From NCBI RefSeq assembly GCF_024448985.1, contig NZ_JAMOII010000005.1, positions 124,001-188,000 of the forward strand: a stretch of 64,000 bases of DNA. The letters run 5' to 3'. Numbering within the stretch: the first letter of the stretch is position 1; each line of letters starts with the position of its first letter. The notes under the pieces are model-generated. The model made no database searches. It saw only the letters and a program-made list of their open reading frames with translations, and was not told the origin of the DNA. Below are positions 18,109-26,352 of this stretch, one piece after another. The translations under genes were made by a program, and so were the position numbers. This DNA is from Stutzerimonas stutzeri. GTDB lineage: Bacteria; Pseudomonadota; Gammaproteobacteria; Pseudomonadales; Pseudomonadaceae.

Positions 18109-18147
18109 GGCATGCGAGCGCGACACATCGGATTGTCGTGGCCATGC

Positions 18148-18747
18148 TCAGCCCAGCAGCCCCATGCCGACCAGTACGAACGCGCCGACTGTGACGATCA
18201 GTCCCAGGATCACCAGTAATCCATCCCGCGTGGTGATACCGAGGCCGAACAGCGCGATCGCCGCGAATGGCGCCGTGCTGGCAAACGGCATCACCTCCAG
18301 CGGCGGAACCGAAGTAACGAGCAACACGCAAAGCACCGCGATCAGGCGCAGAAACCCCTTGCGCACAGCCCAACCGAGGCGTGCGCGGCTGATCTTGTCC
18401 AGCCATCGCACGACCCGGCGCACCTTGTTCAGGCCCTTGTCGAGCTTCGCGCCGCTAACCGTCCGCTTGGCGAGGAAAGCCGGCATCCAGAAATGGTCGC
18501 GCCCCATCAGCATCTGGATCGAGAACAGCGCAACGATCAGAGCCAGCACCGTCGGCAGGCCGGGTATCCCGCCGACCGGGCTGATTTCGATGATTGCCGG
18601 AACGAACAGAAAGGGCCCGAAGCTACGGCGCCCGAGGCTGTCCTGAATCTCGCTGATGGCGACGTTGTCCTGCTTCTTGCCAAGCTCGATGATCCCGTCG
18701 ATCACCTGCTCCAGACCCGCCTGCCCGTTCTGCTTGGCCTCAGTCAT
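18148..18747 (-). CDS. Exopolysaccharide synthesis protein ExoD family
   Basis: A 199-residue inner membrane protein with four to five hydrophobic segments, matching the ExoD family first found as needed for exopolysaccharide production and nodule invasion in rhizobia. Family marks include LGRRSFGPFLFVPAIIEISPVGGIPGLPT (42-70) and ALFSIQMLMGRDHFWMPAFL. Biochemical role unknown. It is convergent with the lipoprotein gene and stands alone. The start ATG 18747 follows GAGAACC. Confidence 0.88.
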   Translation of the reverse strand: MTEAKQNGQAGLEQVIDGIIELGKKQDNVAISEIQDSLGRRSFGPFLFVPAIIEISPVGGIPGLPTVLALIVALFSIQMLMGRDHFWMPAFLAKRTVSGAKLDKGLNKVRRVVRWLDKISRARLGWAVRKGFLRLIAVLCVLLVTSVPPLEVMPFASTAPFAAIALFGLGITTRDGLLVILGLIVTVGAFVLVGMGLLG

Positions 18748-19110
18748 AGAAGGTTCTCTGCGTTACGTGGATGTCACCGTAAGGTTTCATAAACCCTGTC
18801 GTTTTCAAAAGGCATTGGCTGTTAGGATATTTCCGCTCGTTGCCTTAGCGCCGAATTGTCCAGCGTAGCGGACGGTGTCTGGAAATCCGGACGGACCGTG
18901 AAATGGCCTGACGGGCTCTAGATCGGCCATCCGCGCATGGGGCGGCTCCCATCGATGTCTAGATTGCTGGAGTGCGCTCGTGGTGCGGGCATAGCAACAC
19001 CTTGTTTTTTCTAAGATTTCTGTTCATGGCACAACATGCGCATGGCCCGATCCGCTGCGGGATGTTCCGTCCGCGCGATTCCTTACAAAAACAAGATGGA
19101 AGGAAAAGCT
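18748..19110. other. Intergenic region between exoD and phaZ
   Basis: This 363-base gap separates two divergent genes. No coding frame with a plausible start, RNA gene or strong promoter pair was recognised. A weak GGAAGG ribosome-binding site for the depolymerase is at the right edge. Confidence 0.5.
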
Positions 19111-20802
19111 ATGAAGATCCGAGGTTTGCTTGCGATCACCGCAGCGATCGCCCTGAATACCGCCGTAACGCCCGCACAGGCGGGCACCGTCACCTCCGCT
19201 TCGCTACCGGCCGGCAGTCATCCCGGTTCGCGGGAGCGCCAGTATCAGGTATATGTCCCTAGCGGGCTCTCAACACCAGCACCCATGGTGATGGCGCTCC
19301 ACGGTTGCCGCCAGACCCAGGCCAATGCACTTGACGAGTGGGGTTTGAAGGCGGCGGCGGACCAGTATGGCTTCATTCTGGTGACGCCATTCATCACCAG
19401 CTACGACGGCCTGCGCAACCAGAACTGCTGGGGCTTCTGGTTCGACCAGCACCAGCATGAAGGTGCAGGCGAGCCGCAGGATCTGGTGAGAATCGCCCAG
19501 GCGGTCGAGGCGCAGCACAGCATCGACACCAACCGGCGATTCATCACCGGCCTGTCGTCTGGCGGCGCGATGGCGGTCGTGGCGGCGACGACGCATAACG
19601 AGTACTGGGCCGCTGCGGCGAGCGCCGCCGGTCTGCCGTATGGTGAAGATGCCGCATCGGTTTCGTTGTCCGGTCAGTGCCCCGGCTATGCGACGTTTCA
19701 CAACGTTGATCAGGTCGCCAACGACATGCGGGCGGAGCTGAACGACACCTACGCGATCCCACTGATGGTTCTACAGAGCAATAGCGACTGCACCGTCATC
19801 CAGCCAGCCGGCCGCAACCTTCGCGACGCCCATCTGAAAGTATTCGGCGGTACCAGTCACGACACACCGGCCAAGGCCCAGCAGAGCCAGGCAGCCTGCA
19901 GCCCTTACCATCAGAACAATTACAACTGCCAGCACACCCGCTACGGGTCCGGGACCGGGCGGTCTATCGTCGAGACGGTGTTCTTCAACGGCCCGCAGAA
20001 CACGGCCAACACCACCGATACCAACCACGGGCATTACTGGGTCGGCGGAACCAACGGCAGCGAAGGCCCTTGGGCGGTGCGCGCCGGCCCGAGTTATCCG
20101 GACATCATCTGGGACTTCTTCAGTCGCCACGCCCGTGATGGCGGCGGCGAGAACGGTACGCCGACGATTACCGTGCTGGGTGACAACCCGCTGAAAGTCG
20201 CACTGGGCCAGTCCTTCACCGATCCGGGCGCGACGGCCTCCGACCGCGAAGATGGCGACCTTACAGTTACCGCCGACTGCTCCAGCGTAGATACCAACAC
20301 TGTTGGCGACTACAGCTGCACCTATGAAGTAACCGATTCGGATAGCAATACCGTCACCCGGACCCGCACTGTTTCGGTGTTCGACCCCAATGCACCGACC
20401 GCGACCTGCGAGGTTGCCAGTGCATCGCCCAACGCTCATATCAGCGCCGGCCGTGCCGTCGCCGGAGGTATTTCCAGCCTGCGTGCGCTGTCGCTGACCG
20501 ACCGTCAGGACATCGGTGGCTCCTTCGATACCTGGACGTCAGTCAAGCTGTACCAGGGCGAGCCGGGCACGTGGTACGCCGCAGAATCGGAAGCCTGTCG
20601 TGCTGGCGAAGGCGGGAACGACGGCCACACTTGCCAAGACTGGTACACCACCAATCTTCAGCATTTATCAGCCGGCCGGGCCTACTACCAAATGGGGTAT
20701 TACACCCAGGGTGGTGACGATGCGCTGGGTCAGATATCAGGCAGTAATGCCTGGGTTCGCGAATCCAGCCCGGGACTATACGAAGCGGGCCAGTGCCCGT
20801 AA
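19111..20802 (+). CDS. phaZ: Secreted poly(3-hydroxybutyrate) depolymerase
   Basis: Extracellular enzyme of 563 residues that degrades PHB to soluble hydroxybutyrate oligomers. Signal peptide 1-24 (cleaved after PAQA). The alpha/beta-hydrolase catalytic domain (about 25-345) has oxyanion motif HGCRQ (64-68), lipase box GLSSG with Ser149, probable Asp226 (SNSDCT) and His306 or His308 (NHGHYW). It is followed by an Ig-like DUF5011-type linker (about 352-425) and a C-terminal domain with CEVASASPNAHISAGRA (433-449), the kind of substrate-binding domain seen in P. stutzeri-type depolymerases. Most Cys residues are paired, as in secreted proteins. ATG 19111 follows GGAAGG. No phasin or PHB-synthase gene is adjacent, consistent with use of external polymer. 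Confidence 0.92.
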   Translation: MKIRGLLAITAAIALNTAVTPAQAGTVTSASLPAGSHPGSRERQYQVYVPSGLSTPAPMVMALHGCRQTQANALDEWGLKAAADQYGFILVTPFITSYDGLRNQNCWGFWFDQHQHEGAGEPQDLVRIAQAVEAQHSIDTNRRFITGLSSGGAMAVVAATTHNEYWAAAASAAGLPYGEDAASVSLSGQCPGYATFHNVDQVANDMRAELNDTYAIPLMVLQSNSDCTVIQPAGRNLRDAHLKVFGGTSHDTPAKAQQSQAACSPYHQNNYNCQHTRYGSGTGRSIVETVFFNGPQNTANTTDTNHGHYWVGGTNGSEGPWAVRAGPSYPDIIWDFFSRHARDGGGENGTPTITVLGDNPLKVALGQSFTDPGATASDREDGDLTVTADCSSVDTNTVGDYSCTYEVTDSDSNTVTRTRTVSVFDPNAPTATCEVASASPNAHISAGRAVAGGISSLRALSLTDRQDIGGSFDTWTSVKLYQGEPGTWYAAESEACRAGEGGNDGHTCQDWYTTNLQHLSAGRAYYQMGYYTQGGDDALGQISGSNAWVRESSPGLYEAGQCP

Positions 20803-21029
20803 CGCCCCTCGCTGAAACTGGCTGGCCGCGTTGCTTTGGATGGTACGTGGCCAGCTTCTGCAAAAAGAGCACATTTTGAGCTTTTTATGCACAGCACCAC
20901 GTCCTGCGTCACAACTTAGCGAATTAACTAAGGGGCATAAGCATATTCTGCGAATACATAACGCGATCGCTGCCAGTTAGTTCGAACTGCATTGACTCTA
21001 TGAACTCTCGCCAGCCTTTTTAAATACGC

Positions 21030-21064
21030 AAAAAAAGCGGAGCCCGCTTAACGAGCTCCGCTTT
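21030..21064 (-). terminator. Rho-independent terminator of the KGG-repeat gene
   Basis: On the minus strand AAAGCGGAGC pairs with GCTCCGCTTT across an 11-base loop and is followed by a T run. It begins about 25 bases after the stop codon. Confidence 0.85.
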
Positions 21065-21089
21065 ACCGACTATTAGCTGATACCAATAA

Positions 21090-21401
21090 TCAGGAGTTAC
21101 GGCCACCGCCGTGGCTGTTCTGGCCGCCCTTCTTGCCTGCTTCGGAGGCTTTCTCGCGGTCGTTCGCGAAATTACCGCCGCTATTCTGGCCACCTTTCTG
21201 GCCGGCCTCGGACGCCTTCTCGCGGTCGTTTGCGAAATTGCCACCGCTGTTCTGGCCGCCTTTCTGGCCGGCTTCAGAAGCTCGCTGTGGATCGTTGGCA
21301 AAATTGCCGCCGCTGTTCTGACCACCCTTTTGACCGGCTTCGGAAGCCTTCTCGCGATCGTTTGCGAAGTTACCCGGATTACCGCTCTTATCATTCGACA
21401 T
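21090..21401 (-). CDS. KGG-repeat general stress protein (YciG/GsiB-like)
   Basis: A 103-residue, very hydrophilic, Gly/Asn/Lys-rich protein made almost wholly of four 22-residue repeats of the form GNFANDREKASEAGQKGGQNSG. The KGG motif (ASEAGQKGGQ) is that of Con-10 / GsiB / YciG hydrophilin-like stress proteins, which are usually induced by starvation or desiccation. Repeat 2 differs (DPQRAS) and repeat 4 ends KKGGQNSH. The DNA repeats are near-identical 66-mers, so copy number could change by recombination. ATG 21401 follows GGAG, and a strong terminator follows the gene. Disorder and stress induction are inferred from family. Confidence 0.92.
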   Translation of the reverse strand: MSNDKSGNPGNFANDREKASEAGQKGGQNSGGNFANDPQRASEAGQKGGQNSGGNFANDREKASEAGQKGGQNSGGNFANDREKASEAGKKGGQNSHGGGRNS

Positions 21402-22062
21402 GAGATTATCTCCAGTGTGAATAAACGCTATATAAACTGACGCCTGCAGTGCAGTCGCCTCCCTATCTCGGAGGGCGTAACAAGCTTAAGAGTTCGAAAA
21501 CGATCACGACAAACGATGAACGGTTTAAATAAGCCAAACGAAACCAACCGGCGAGATGAACCTATGCAAATGACACTTTGTTAGTTGCATTTCAATAGCA
21601 ACGAAACGGCAATACCAGAAGTGATCAGCCTTTGCCTGTATGCCTTCTCCTTTCCCCGCGTGGCATAGGCGTTTTTCGTACGGACCGTTCATCCGGTGGC
21701 CAAGAGGCCGATGACGCTGTCAACAAGCTGTAACCCGCCGCAAGCATCCTCAGCATCAATGGAAAGCCGCGACGGCTGGCGCAAGGACGCGACTTTTTTC
21801 AAGGACCACCAACCACTCGGATTGAGCTATTGGAGGCCGCATGAACAGCAAGACCCTGGAAAATCTGGTGAAGCAATCGGACCTGAGCGTCAATCAGCCG
21901 CTTGAGTTCTGGAAGCAACTGCCACGAGGCAAGAGCACCTGCCGCCCGAGCGCCGCAGCGCTGACCAGACGCGCCTCTCTGGATCTCGGCATGTGCGCGA
22001 CGGGAAGATAGCTCTGCCGCATCCGCTGCCTTGCAGTTGCTCGGGCAGCGGGTGGCGCCGAT
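21402..22062. other. Gene-poor region upstream of the KGG gene
   Basis: About 660 bases between two minus-strand genes. The left 100 bases should hold the promoter of the KGG gene (AT-rich TTTATATAG about 30 bases upstream of its start). The right part contains one short plus-strand frame with a strong ribosome-binding site, listed separately. Nothing else was recognised. Confidence 0.5.
21841..22011 (+). CDS. Possible small hypothetical protein or gene remnant, 56 aa
   Basis: An open frame of 56 codons begins MNSKTLENLVKQSDLSVNQP and sits directly behind TTGGAGGCCGC, a near-ideal ribosome-binding site. The N-terminal half has a natural composition, while the Arg/Ala-rich second half looks like read-through of non-coding or frameshifted sequence. 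It may be the 5' end of a decayed gene. No family recognised. Confidence 0.35.
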   Translation: MNSKTLENLVKQSDLSVNQPLEFWKQLPRGKSTCRPSAAALTRRASLDLGMCATGR

Positions 22063-22839
22063 TCAGCGGTGAGCCCACCGAGGTTCTCGTTTCTGTGTGA
22101 ACGCCTGCATCCCTTCTTTCTGGTCCCCCGTGGAGAAGCTTGCGTGCAGCAGCCGGCGCTCGAATTTCACACCTTGGTTCAAGGTGGTTTCGAAGGTCTG
22201 GTTGACGGCTTCCTTGTTCAATTTCACGGCTACTTCCGAGTAGCCGGCAATCAGTGTCGCAATCTGCATGGCCTCTTCCAGCAGGGCGGCTGCCGGCACC
22301 ACACGGCTGACTAGCCCACAGCGCTCGGCTTCTTCGGCACCCATGGTGCGGCCCGTCAGGCACAGGTCCATCGCCTTGGCCTTCCCTACCGCACGGGTCA
22401 GTCGCTGGGTCCCGCCGGCTCCTGGCAAAGTGCCCAGCTTGATTTCGGGCTGGCCGAAGCGCGCCGTTTCCGCCGCAATGATCAGGTCGCACATCATGGC
22501 CAACTCGCAGCCACCTCCGAGCGCCAGCCCGGCGACCGCTGCGATGACCGGCTTGCGGCAGCGCGTGACCTCCTCCCAGTTGGCTGTGACGAAATCTTCC
22601 AGGTAAGCCTCGGCGAACGTCTTGTGCTGCAGCTCGCTGATGTCTGCACCTGCGGCAAAGGCCTTTTCGTTACCTGTGATGACCATTGCTCGGATCTCGC
22701 TATTGCTTTCAAACCCGCGCAGCGCGGTACCCAGTTCGGTCATCAGTCGATCATTCAATGCGTTGTGTACTTGCGGACGATTCAATCGAATGAGCCCAAC
22801 GGCACCGTGCCGTTCGGTCAGGATGTTGTTGTATTCCAT
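22063..22839 (-). CDS. badK: Cyclohex-1-ene-1-carboxyl-CoA hydratase (BadK-type enoyl-CoA hydratase)
   Basis: A 258-residue crotonase that adds water to cyclohexene-carboxyl-CoA to form 2-hydroxycyclohexanecarboxyl-CoA. Family marks: [11 protein letters not shown] (oxyanion loop), [20 protein letters not shown] with the first catalytic Glu region, and [30 protein letters not shown] with the second. The C-terminus KREPRWAHR resembles R. palustris BadK. It is divergent from aliA-badHI-aliB and shares their promoter region, which is the main reason for choosing BadK over general enoyl-CoA hydratase. ATG 22839 follows GGGAGATACTC. Confidence 0.82.
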   Translation of the reverse strand: MEYNNILTERHGAVGLIRLNRPQVHNALNDRLMTELGTALRGFESNSEIRAMVITGNEKAFAAGADISELQHKTFAEAYLEDFVTANWEEVTRCRKPVIAAVAGLALGGGCELAMMCDLIIAAETARFGQPEIKLGTLPGAGGTQRLTRAVGKAKAMDLCLTGRTMGAEEAERCGLVSRVVPAAALLEEAMQIATLIAGYSEVAVKLNKEAVNQTFETTLNQGVKFERRLLHASFSTGDQKEGMQAFTQKREPRWAHR

Positions 22840-22890
22840 GAGTATCTCCCGTTGTCCCGCTTCGCACGGGCTTGGCTGAGCGGTGAAGCG

Positions 22891-22951
22891 AGTCTAGCCA
22901 CACCCAGGATAAAGACAACATGTTGACATAGTTGTTTATGCGATCTTATCT
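22891..22951. promoter_or_regulatory. Divergent badK / aliA promoters with shared palindromic operator candidate
   Basis: Plus strand: TTGACA (22923-22928), 17 bases, TTATCT (22946-22951) for aliA. Minus strand: TTGTCT (22918-22913), 16 bases, TAGACT (22896-22891) for badK. Both -35 boxes overlap the perfect palindrome CAACATGTTG (22916-22925), and ACAAC (22915) and GTTGT (22931) form a wider repeat. The geometry suits a MarR repressor such as the one encoded at 27552; this assignment is inference. Confidence 0.6.
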
Positions 22952-23025
22952 TCCCCCTCAGCGATCAGTAGTTCCTTTCGCCCACGACAAGAACGACGCT
23001 ACCCAAAACAAGAGGTGGTTTATCC

Positions 23026-24699
23026 ATGAATATCACCGCAACGGTGTCAGCCGAACGCCGCGCATCGATGCTCGGATCCGGCGCCTGGAATGACACGATC
23101 ATTACGGATTATCTCGACCAAGCCGTAGCCAGCGCAGCCGACTCCCCCGCCGTCGTCGCCTATCGCGTGAGTCAAAATGAGCGCCGCGCGCTCAGCTATG
23201 GGGAGCTGAATCAAATCGTTACTCGCATGGCTGCCGGCCTGGCTTCGCTTGGCGTGAACAAGGGAGAAGTGGTGTCCTGCCAGCTTCCGAACTGGTGGCA
23301 GATGACCGCGCTGCACCTTGCCTGCGTGCGCATCGGCGCTGTGCTCAATCCGCTGATGCCGATCTTTCGCGAACGAGAGCTGCGCTTCATGCTCAGCTAC
23401 GCCCAGAGCCGCGTGCTGGTAATCCCGCAGTCGTTCCGCAGCTTCGACTATGCGGCGATGGTGGACGGCCTGCGCGACGACCTTCCCGCGCTCGAGCATG
23501 TGCTGGTAATCGATAGCAACGATGAGGACCGCTGCTTCCAACGGGTTTTGCTGGATCGCGCCTGGGAAGAAGAACTCGATACCCAGGCGCTATTCGCCGA
23601 GCGACGGCCGCACGGCGATGATGTCGTGCAGCTGCTCTACACCTCTGGCACCACGGGCGAGCCGAAGGGCGTCCTGCATAGCAGCAATACGCTGTGGAGC
23701 AACATCCGCCCCTATGCCGATCGCCTGCATCTGAGCAACGCGGACATCGTCTTCATGGCCTCACCGATGGCCCATCAGACCGGCTTTCTGTACGGCCTGA
23801 TGATGCCCATCTACCTGAACGGCGCATGCGTGCTGCAGGACGTATGGGATTCGGCTTATGCCGTCCAGGTCGCCAAGGCAGAGCGCCCGACCTTCACCAT
23901 GGCCTCTACGCCTTTTCTGGCCGATCTGATTGAGATCGCACCTAAGCATCAGGACGAATTGGCTTCGCTGCGCATCTTCGTCTCCGCTGGCGCACCGATT
24001 CCGAGCGCACTGGTTGAACGAGCCGGCGCCGCCATCAATGCCCGGATCGTCTCCGCATGGGGCATGACCGAGAACGGCGCGGTGACCATGACGCACCCGG
24101 AAGACGAGCCGGAACGTGCCATCGGCACCGATGGCGTGGCGCTCCCTTACATGGAGGTGCGCGTCGTCGACGAGCGCGGCGAACCGGTGCCGCACGGCAC
24201 GGAAGGCAATCTCCTGGTGCGGGGCGCCAGTCTGTTCATCGGCTATCTGAAACGCCCGGACCTTTACAACGTAGATGAGCACGGCTGGTTTCCCACCGGC
24301 GATCTTGCGCGCATGGACGCACATGGCTACATCCGCATCACCGGTCGTACCAAGGACGTCGTCATCCGAGGCGGCGAAAACGTGCCAGTGGTAGAGATCG
24401 AAAACCTCCTCTACAAGCACCCGGCCATTTCCGCCGTGGCGCTGGTCGGTTGTCCCGATGACCGTCTGGGCGAACGCCTTTGTGCCTACGTCACGCTGCA
24501 TGAAGGCCATCAATCATTGAGCCTGCAGGACGTGGTCAGTTTTCTCCTCGAGCAAAAACTCACCCGCAACTACCTGCCCGAATACCTGGAAGTGCTCCCG
24601 GCATTGCCGCGCACACCTTCGGGAAAAATCCAGAAATTCAAACTGCGCGAACAGGCTAAGAACATCTGCCTTCCCTGCGGCAAAACCTGCCTGACCTGA
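23026..24699 (+). CDS. aliA: Cyclohexanecarboxylate-CoA ligase (AliA-type)
   Basis: AMP-forming acyl-CoA synthetase of 557 residues that would activate cyclohexanecarboxylate to its CoA thioester using ATP. ANL family motifs: P-loop LLYTSGTTGEPKGV (204-217), VSAWGMTENGAVTMT (A5), WFPTGDLARMDAHGYIRITGRTKDVVIRGGENV (A7/A8) and catalytic Lys534 in PSGKIQKF. The start ATG 23026 lies in the shared promoter region. It is the first gene of aliA-badH-badI-aliB-badR, which sets the likely substrate; by sequence alone only an acid-CoA ligase of medium or cyclic acids could be claimed. The protein ends with a Cys-rich tail (CLPCGKTC), an odd feature. Confidence 0.85.
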   Translation: MNITATVSAERRASMLGSGAWNDTIITDYLDQAVASAADSPAVVAYRVSQNERRALSYGELNQIVTRMAAGLASLGVNKGEVVSCQLPNWWQMTALHLACVRIGAVLNPLMPIFRERELRFMLSYAQSRVLVIPQSFRSFDYAAMVDGLRDDLPALEHVLVIDSNDEDRCFQRVLLDRAWEEELDTQALFAERRPHGDDVVQLLYTSGTTGEPKGVLHSSNTLWSNIRPYADRLHLSNADIVFMASPMAHQTGFLYGLMMPIYLNGACVLQDVWDSAYAVQVAKAERPTFTMASTPFLADLIEIAPKHQDELASLRIFVSAGAPIPSALVERAGAAINARIVSAWGMTENGAVTMTHPEDEPERAIGTDGVALPYMEVRVVDERGEPVPHGTEGNLLVRGASLFIGYLKRPDLYNVDEHGWFPTGDLARMDAHGYIRITGRTKDVVIRGGENVPVVEIENLLYKHPAISAVALVGCPDDRLGERLCAYVTLHEGHQSLSLQDVVSFLLEQKLTRNYLPEYLEVLPALPRTPSGKIQKFKLREQAKNICLPCGKTCLT

Positions 24700-24723
24700 C
24701 ACGCGTTTAACTGGAGTACGCAC

Positions 24724-25491
24724 ATGAAAGGCCTACGTGAAAAAACCGTGATCATCACCGGCGGCGGCGGCGGAATTGGCCGTGCCCTGTGCCTGCGTTT
24801 CGCCGCTGAGGGCAGCCGTGTCGCGGTGCTAGACCGCGACGCAGCGGCTGCTCAGACGACCGCCGAACTGATTGTCGAAGCGGCTGGCCAGGCCAAGGCC
24901 TACGCCGCCGACATCACCGATTACGCCGCCATCGTCGAGACGGTGAACCGTGTGGAAAGCGAGCTGGGTGTGCCGACCATATTGATCAACAACGCCGGCT
25001 TCGACCGTTTCATGCCCTTCCTCAAGACCGAACCCGGTTCATGGCAGCAACTGATCGACGTCAACCTGACCGGCGCGCTCAACATGCACCACGTGGTGCT
25101 ACCGAAGATGCTCGAAGCCGGCGGCGGCAAGGTCATCAACATCGCCTCCGATGCCGCCCGTGTCGGCTCCTCCGGCGAGGCTGTCTACGCCGCCTGCAAG
25201 GCCGGTCTGATCGGCCTGTCGAAGACTCTTGCCCGCGAGCTGGCAAGCAAGAATATCAATCTCAACGTGGTCTGCCCCGGCCCCACCGACACGGCGCTCC
25301 TGAAAAGCGTGGCAGCAACTTCAAACAACCCGGAAAAACTGCTTGAAGCCTTCAAGAACGCCGTACCCAAGCGTCGCCTCGGCCAGCCAGAAGACTATCC
25401 AGGCATCGTCTGTCTGCTTGCCAGTGACGATGCCGATTTCATCACCGGACAGGTCATTTCCGTGTCCGGCGGATTGACCATGGCCGGCTAA
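24724..25491 (+). CDS. badH: 2-hydroxycyclohexanecarboxyl-CoA dehydrogenase (BadH-type SDR)
   Basis: A 255-residue short-chain dehydrogenase that oxidises 2-hydroxycyclohexanecarboxyl-CoA to the 2-keto compound with NAD+. The Rossmann motif is TGGGGGIGRA (12-21), NNAG is at 89-92, and the catalytic triad is Ser142, Tyr155 and Lys159 (YAACK). VLDRD after the second strand, with an Asp at the end, favours NAD over NADP. The length equals that of R. palustris BadH. GGAG lies ahead of ATG 24724, and the gap from aliA is 24 bases. FabG-like general reductases look similar; operon context decides. Confidence 0.85.
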   Translation: MKGLREKTVIITGGGGGIGRALCLRFAAEGSRVAVLDRDAAAAQTTAELIVEAAGQAKAYAADITDYAAIVETVNRVESELGVPTILINNAGFDRFMPFLKTEPGSWQQLIDVNLTGALNMHHVVLPKMLEAGGGKVINIASDAARVGSSGEAVYAACKAGLIGLSKTLARELASKNINLNVVCPGPTDTALLKSVAATSNNPEKLLEAFKNAVPKRRLGQPEDYPGIVCLLASDDADFITGQVISVSGGLTMAG

Positions 25492-25505
25492 ACAGGAGAC
25501 TCATC

Positions 25506-26288
25506 ATGAATTACGAAGACATTCTCTACACCGAAAACGACGGCGTCGCGACCATCACGATCAATCGCCCAGACCGCTACAACGCCTTTCGCGGTCAGAC
25601 GTGCATGGAGTTGATCGACGCCTTCAACCGTGCGGGTTGGAACAAGTCCGTTGGCGTCATCGTCTTCACAGGCGCTGGCGACAAGGCGTTCTGCACCGGT
25701 GGCGACCAGAGCGCTCATGCGGGCCAGTACGACGGCCGCGGGCTGATAGGCCTGCCGGTCGAGGAATTACAGCGCCTGATTCGTGAAGTGCCCAAGCCTG
25801 TCATCGCGCGGGTCAACGGCTTCGCCATTGGTGGTGGACATGTGTTGCACGTGATCTGCGATCTCAGCATTGCCTCGGATCAGGCTATTTTTGGCCAGGT
25901 CGGGCCCAAGGTCGGCTCAGTCGATCCAGGATTCGGCACCGCCTATCTGGCGCGCGTCGTCGGTGAAAAGCGCGCGCGAGAGATCTGGTATCTGTGCCGC
26001 AAATACAGCGCTCAGCAGGCGCTGGGATGGGGGCTGGTGAATGCCGTGGTGCCGCACAAAGAGCTTGATGCCGAAGTGCAGAAATGGTGCGACGAGATCC
26101 TCGAGAAGAGCCCCACCGCTCTCTCCATCGCCAAGCGCTCGTTCAATGCTGATAGTGAAAACATCGCCGGTATCGGCGGGCTCGGCATGCAGGCGCTGAG
26201 TCTGTATTACGACACCGACGAGGCAAAGGAAGGTACCGCCGCGTTCAAGGAAAAGCGCAAGCCGGACTTCCGTAAGTTCTACAAGTAA
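25506..26288 (+). CDS. badI: 2-ketocyclohexanecarboxyl-CoA hydrolase (BadI, ring-opening)
   Basis: A 260-residue crotonase-fold enzyme, close to MenB (naphthoyl-CoA synthase). BadI opens the alicyclic ring by hydrolytic C-C cleavage to give pimelyl-CoA. Visible marks are KAFCTGGDQSAHAGQYDGRG, matching the MenB/BadI group rather than ordinary hydratases, VNGFAIGGGHVLHVICDLSIAS, VGSVDPGFGTAYLARVVGEKRAREIWYLCR, and the C-terminal KEKRKPDFRKF. The length equals R. palustris BadI. A MenB role is unlikely, because neighbours are ring-degradation genes and pseudomonads use ubiquinone. It is 14 bases after badH, with AGGAGA before the ATG. Confidence 0.88.
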   Translation: MNYEDILYTENDGVATITINRPDRYNAFRGQTCMELIDAFNRAGWNKSVGVIVFTGAGDKAFCTGGDQSAHAGQYDGRGLIGLPVEELQRLIREVPKPVIARVNGFAIGGGHVLHVICDLSIASDQAIFGQVGPKVGSVDPGFGTAYLARVVGEKRAREIWYLCRKYSAQQALGWGLVNAVVPHKELDAEVQKWCDEILEKSPTALSIAKRSFNADSENIAGIGGLGMQALSLYYDTDEAKEGTAAFKEKRKPDFRKFYK

Positions 26289-26352
26289 CGCGGTGCGCCC
26301 CAGCATCGCGCCGGGGCAGCTAACTGACAGAACGGCAGCCCCGGAGATCACC

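Noticed and set aside
21090-21401. Regular direct repeats resembling a CRISPR array
   Set aside because: The 66-base units have no unique spacers and encode an in-frame KGG repeat protein.
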